Source: Natronohydrobacter sp. (GTDB lineage Bacteria > Pseudomonadota > Alphaproteobacteria > Rhodobacterales > Rhodobacteraceae). Taken from it: DNA of 17,222 nt. Shown here in pieces: positions 16,052-17,222 of this stretch. A program made the translations under genes and the position numbers. The stretch covers positions 1 through 17,222 of the forward strand of contig SKIM01000204.1 of NCBI GenBank assembly GCA_007116445.1, written 5' to 3'. Below the pieces are notes generated by a model that was given only the letters and a program-made list of their open reading frames with translations, ran no database searches and had not been told where the DNA came from. Each line of letters starts with the position of its first letter. Positions within the stretch are counted from its first letter, which is position 1.

Positions 16052-16062
16052 GACGTTACGTC
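16052..16062. promoter_or_regulatory. Palindrome in the SDR / HD-hydrolase divergent region
   Basis: GACGT-T-ACGTC is a perfect 5-1-5 palindrome about 60 bp upstream of each of the two divergent starts. A second inverted pair, GGCGAC (16049-16054) and GTCGCC (16071-16076), overlaps it. It is positioned like an operator, but no known site is matched. Confidence 0.4.
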
Positions 16063-16120
16063 ACCTGCTTGTCGCCTGCCCCTGCGCCCGCTAAGACATC
16101 CCAAAACGAAAGAGGCCCTC

Positions 16121-16714
16121 ATGCCCCCTCCCAAACGCGCATGGCAGCGGATGCTGTCGGGGCGCAGGCTTGACCTGCTCGACCCGACGCCGGTGGATAT
16201 CGAGATTGAGGATATCGCCCATGGGCTGGCCTTTGTCGCACGCTGGAATGGGCAGACGCGCGGCGACTGGCCCTATTCAGTGGCCGAACATTCGCTTCTG
16301 GTCGAGGAAATTTACACCCGCATGACCGCACGCCCTGAGCCACGCTGGCAGCTTGCGGCCCTGCTGCATGACGCGCCGGAATATGTCATCGGCGACATGA
16401 TCTCGCCTGTGAAAGCCGCTGTCGGACCGGGCTATGAAGGGCTGGACGAGCGACTGACTGCTGCGATCCATATCCGCTTCGGGCTGCCTGTGAAACTGCC
16501 TGCGCCCGTCAAGAAAAAGGTCAAGGCCGCAGACCGGGTTTCAGCCTGGATGGAGGCCACGCAGCTCGCCGGGTTTTCGCCAGAGGAAGCTGACAGGTTT
16601 TTTGGCCGCCCAGATCCTGCCCTGCTCAACGGGTTGGCATTGCATCTGCGTCCACCCGCCGCGGCGCGGGCGGCCTTCACGGCGCGCCATGCCACTTTGC
16701 TGGCACAGGTGTAA
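16121..16714 (+). CDS. HD-domain phosphohydrolase (YfbR-like)
   Basis: This 197-residue HD-superfamily metal-dependent phosphohydrolase has the metal-ligand set His57 (in VAEHSLL), His83-Asp84 (in LLHDAPEYVIGD) and a distal Asp138 (in KAADRV). The context, with a Trp-Pro-Tyr motif (50-52) just before the first His, resembles YfbR-type 5'-nucleotidases, which dephosphorylate deoxynucleoside monophosphates. The true substrate is not shown by the sequence. ATG 16121 is chosen because AGAGG lies 5 bp upstream and the domain follows directly. ATG 16001 would add 40 Arg/Pro-rich residues running over the divergent promoter region. An inverted repeat follows the stop, and hemF starts 60 bp downstream, so the two could be co-transcribed. 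Confidence 0.88.
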   Translation: MPPPKRAWQRMLSGRRLDLLDPTPVDIEIEDIAHGLAFVARWNGQTRGDWPYSVAEHSLLVEEIYTRMTARPEPRWQLAALLHDAPEYVIGDMISPVKAAVGPGYEGLDERLTAAIHIRFGLPVKLPAPVKKKVKAADRVSAWMEATQLAGFSPEEADRFFGRPDPALLNGLALHLRPPAAARAAFTARHATLLAQV

Positions 16715-16728
16715 ACGCAGCTTGTCAC

Positions 16729-16748
16729 TTTGGCGCGGGCGTGCCAAA
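16729..16748. repeat. Inverted repeat upstream of hemF
   Basis: TTTGGC (16729-16734) and GCCAAA (16743-16748) are perfect inverted copies with an 8-bp spacer. They lie 27 bp before the hemF start. There is no T run, so a terminator role is weak. The position suits an operator or a leader hairpin. It does not resemble an FNR box. Confidence 0.5.
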
Positions 16749-16774
16749 TCTGGGCAAAGAGAAGGGTTCTGCTG

Positions 16775-17222
16775 ATGACTGATGACTTCACCGACCAGAA
16801 ACGCCGCGCGGCCAGCTGGTTTCGCGAATTGCGCGACCAGATCGTAGCCGCCTTTGAGGCGGTCGAGGACAAGCATGACGCAGGCCCGCTCTCGGACCGC
16901 GCGCCCGGTCGCTTCGAGATCCGCAAGACCGAACGCCACGGCCCGGACGGGCAGGATGCAGGCGGCGGGCTGATGAGCGTGATGCGCGGCGGGCGCGTCT
17001 TCGAGAAGGTCGGCGTGAATGTCTCGGAAGTCTACGGCGCGCTGGGGGATCAGGCGCAGCGCTCGCTGACCGCACGCAAGGAAATTCCCGGGCTCGACGC
17101 CGATCCGCGCTTCTGGGCCAGCGGGATTTCACTGGTCGCCCATATGCAAAATCCGCATGTGCCTGCTGTCCACATGAACACGCGCATGTTCTGGACGCCC
17201 GGCGGCTGGTGGTTCGGCGGCG
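16775..17222 (+). CDS. hemF: Oxygen-dependent coproporphyrinogen III oxidase, 5' part
   Basis: This enzyme converts coproporphyrinogen III to protoporphyrinogen IX using O2, in haem (and, where present, bacteriochlorophyll) biosynthesis. Only the first 149 codons are inside the window, and the frame is open to the last base. The visible sequence is highly characteristic: GGRVFEKVGVNVSEVYG (72-88), FWASGISLVAHMQNPHVPA (113-131), and VHMNTRMFW then TPGGWWFGG (132-149), including conserved His123 and His133. Family members are about 300 residues, so roughly half is missing to the right. GAAGGG lies about 8-9 bp before the ATG. A 20-bp inverted repeat lies just upstream. The gene follows the HD hydrolase on the same strand after 60 bp. 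Confidence 0.97.
   Translation, partial: MTDDFTDQKRRAASWFRELRDQIVAAFEAVEDKHDAGPLSDRAPGRFEIRKTERHGPDGQDAGGGLMSVMRGGRVFEKVGVNVSEVYGALGDQAQRSLTARKEIPGLDADPRFWASGISLVAHMQNPHVPAVHMNTRMFWTPGGWWFGG

Noticed and set aside
16001..16120. A 40-codon extension of the HD hydrolase
   Set aside because: The extension is Arg/Pro-rich, unlike the family, and covers the divergent promoter region. AGAGG precedes ATG 16121.

Overview
The window reads as a chromosomal segment of an alphaproteobacterium, most likely a member of the Rhodobacteraceae. The grounds are high GC content, the style of the proteins (DnaE, DnaK/DnaJ, a BMP-type transporter, a RadC-like protein, HemF), and the linked dnaK-dnaJ pair without grpE beside it. 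No tRNA, rRNA, CRISPR array, insertion sequence or phage gene was seen.

Layout, left to right. (1) dnaE, the replicative DNA polymerase III alpha subunit, fills 37-3480 on the minus strand. (2) Divergent from it is a tightly packed plus-strand transporter operon (3653-8288): a two-domain ABC ATPase, two permeases and a periplasmic BMP-family binding protein. The first three genes overlap by 4 bp, and the operon ends at a clear Rho-independent terminator (8315-8345). It most probably imports nucleosides or related compounds. (3) A 578 bp stretch without an intact gene (8289-8866) holds that terminator and, on the minus strand, a frameshifted C-terminal remnant that resembles a ChrA chromate transporter. 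(4) A RadC-like JAB-domain gene follows on the minus strand. (5) Two small envelope genes lie on the plus strand: a basic exported protein with two cysteines and a small cysteine-rich lipoprotein. (6) dnaJ and dnaK are on the minus strand, with a hairpin in the gap between them and a good promoter upstream of dnaK. (7) Divergent from dnaK is a 373-residue protein related to archaeo-eukaryotic release factor eRF1 (baeRF superfamily). It converges on an SDR dehydrogenase, and the two share a strong bidirectional terminator (15179-15214). (8) Divergent from the SDR gene is an HD-domain phosphohydrolase. It is followed by the 5' part of hemF, which is cut by the window end.

Most of the window is conserved housekeeping sequence. 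The most interesting part is the eRF1-like gene. It carries a glycine-rich GGGEGQ stretch where eRF1 has its GGQ loop, and it sits head-to-head with the dnaK chaperone operon across a 253 bp regulatory region containing inverted repeats. This suggests, but does not prove, a ribosome-rescue or protein-quality-control link. The ChrA-like remnant and the two small uncharacterised envelope proteins are secondary points of interest.
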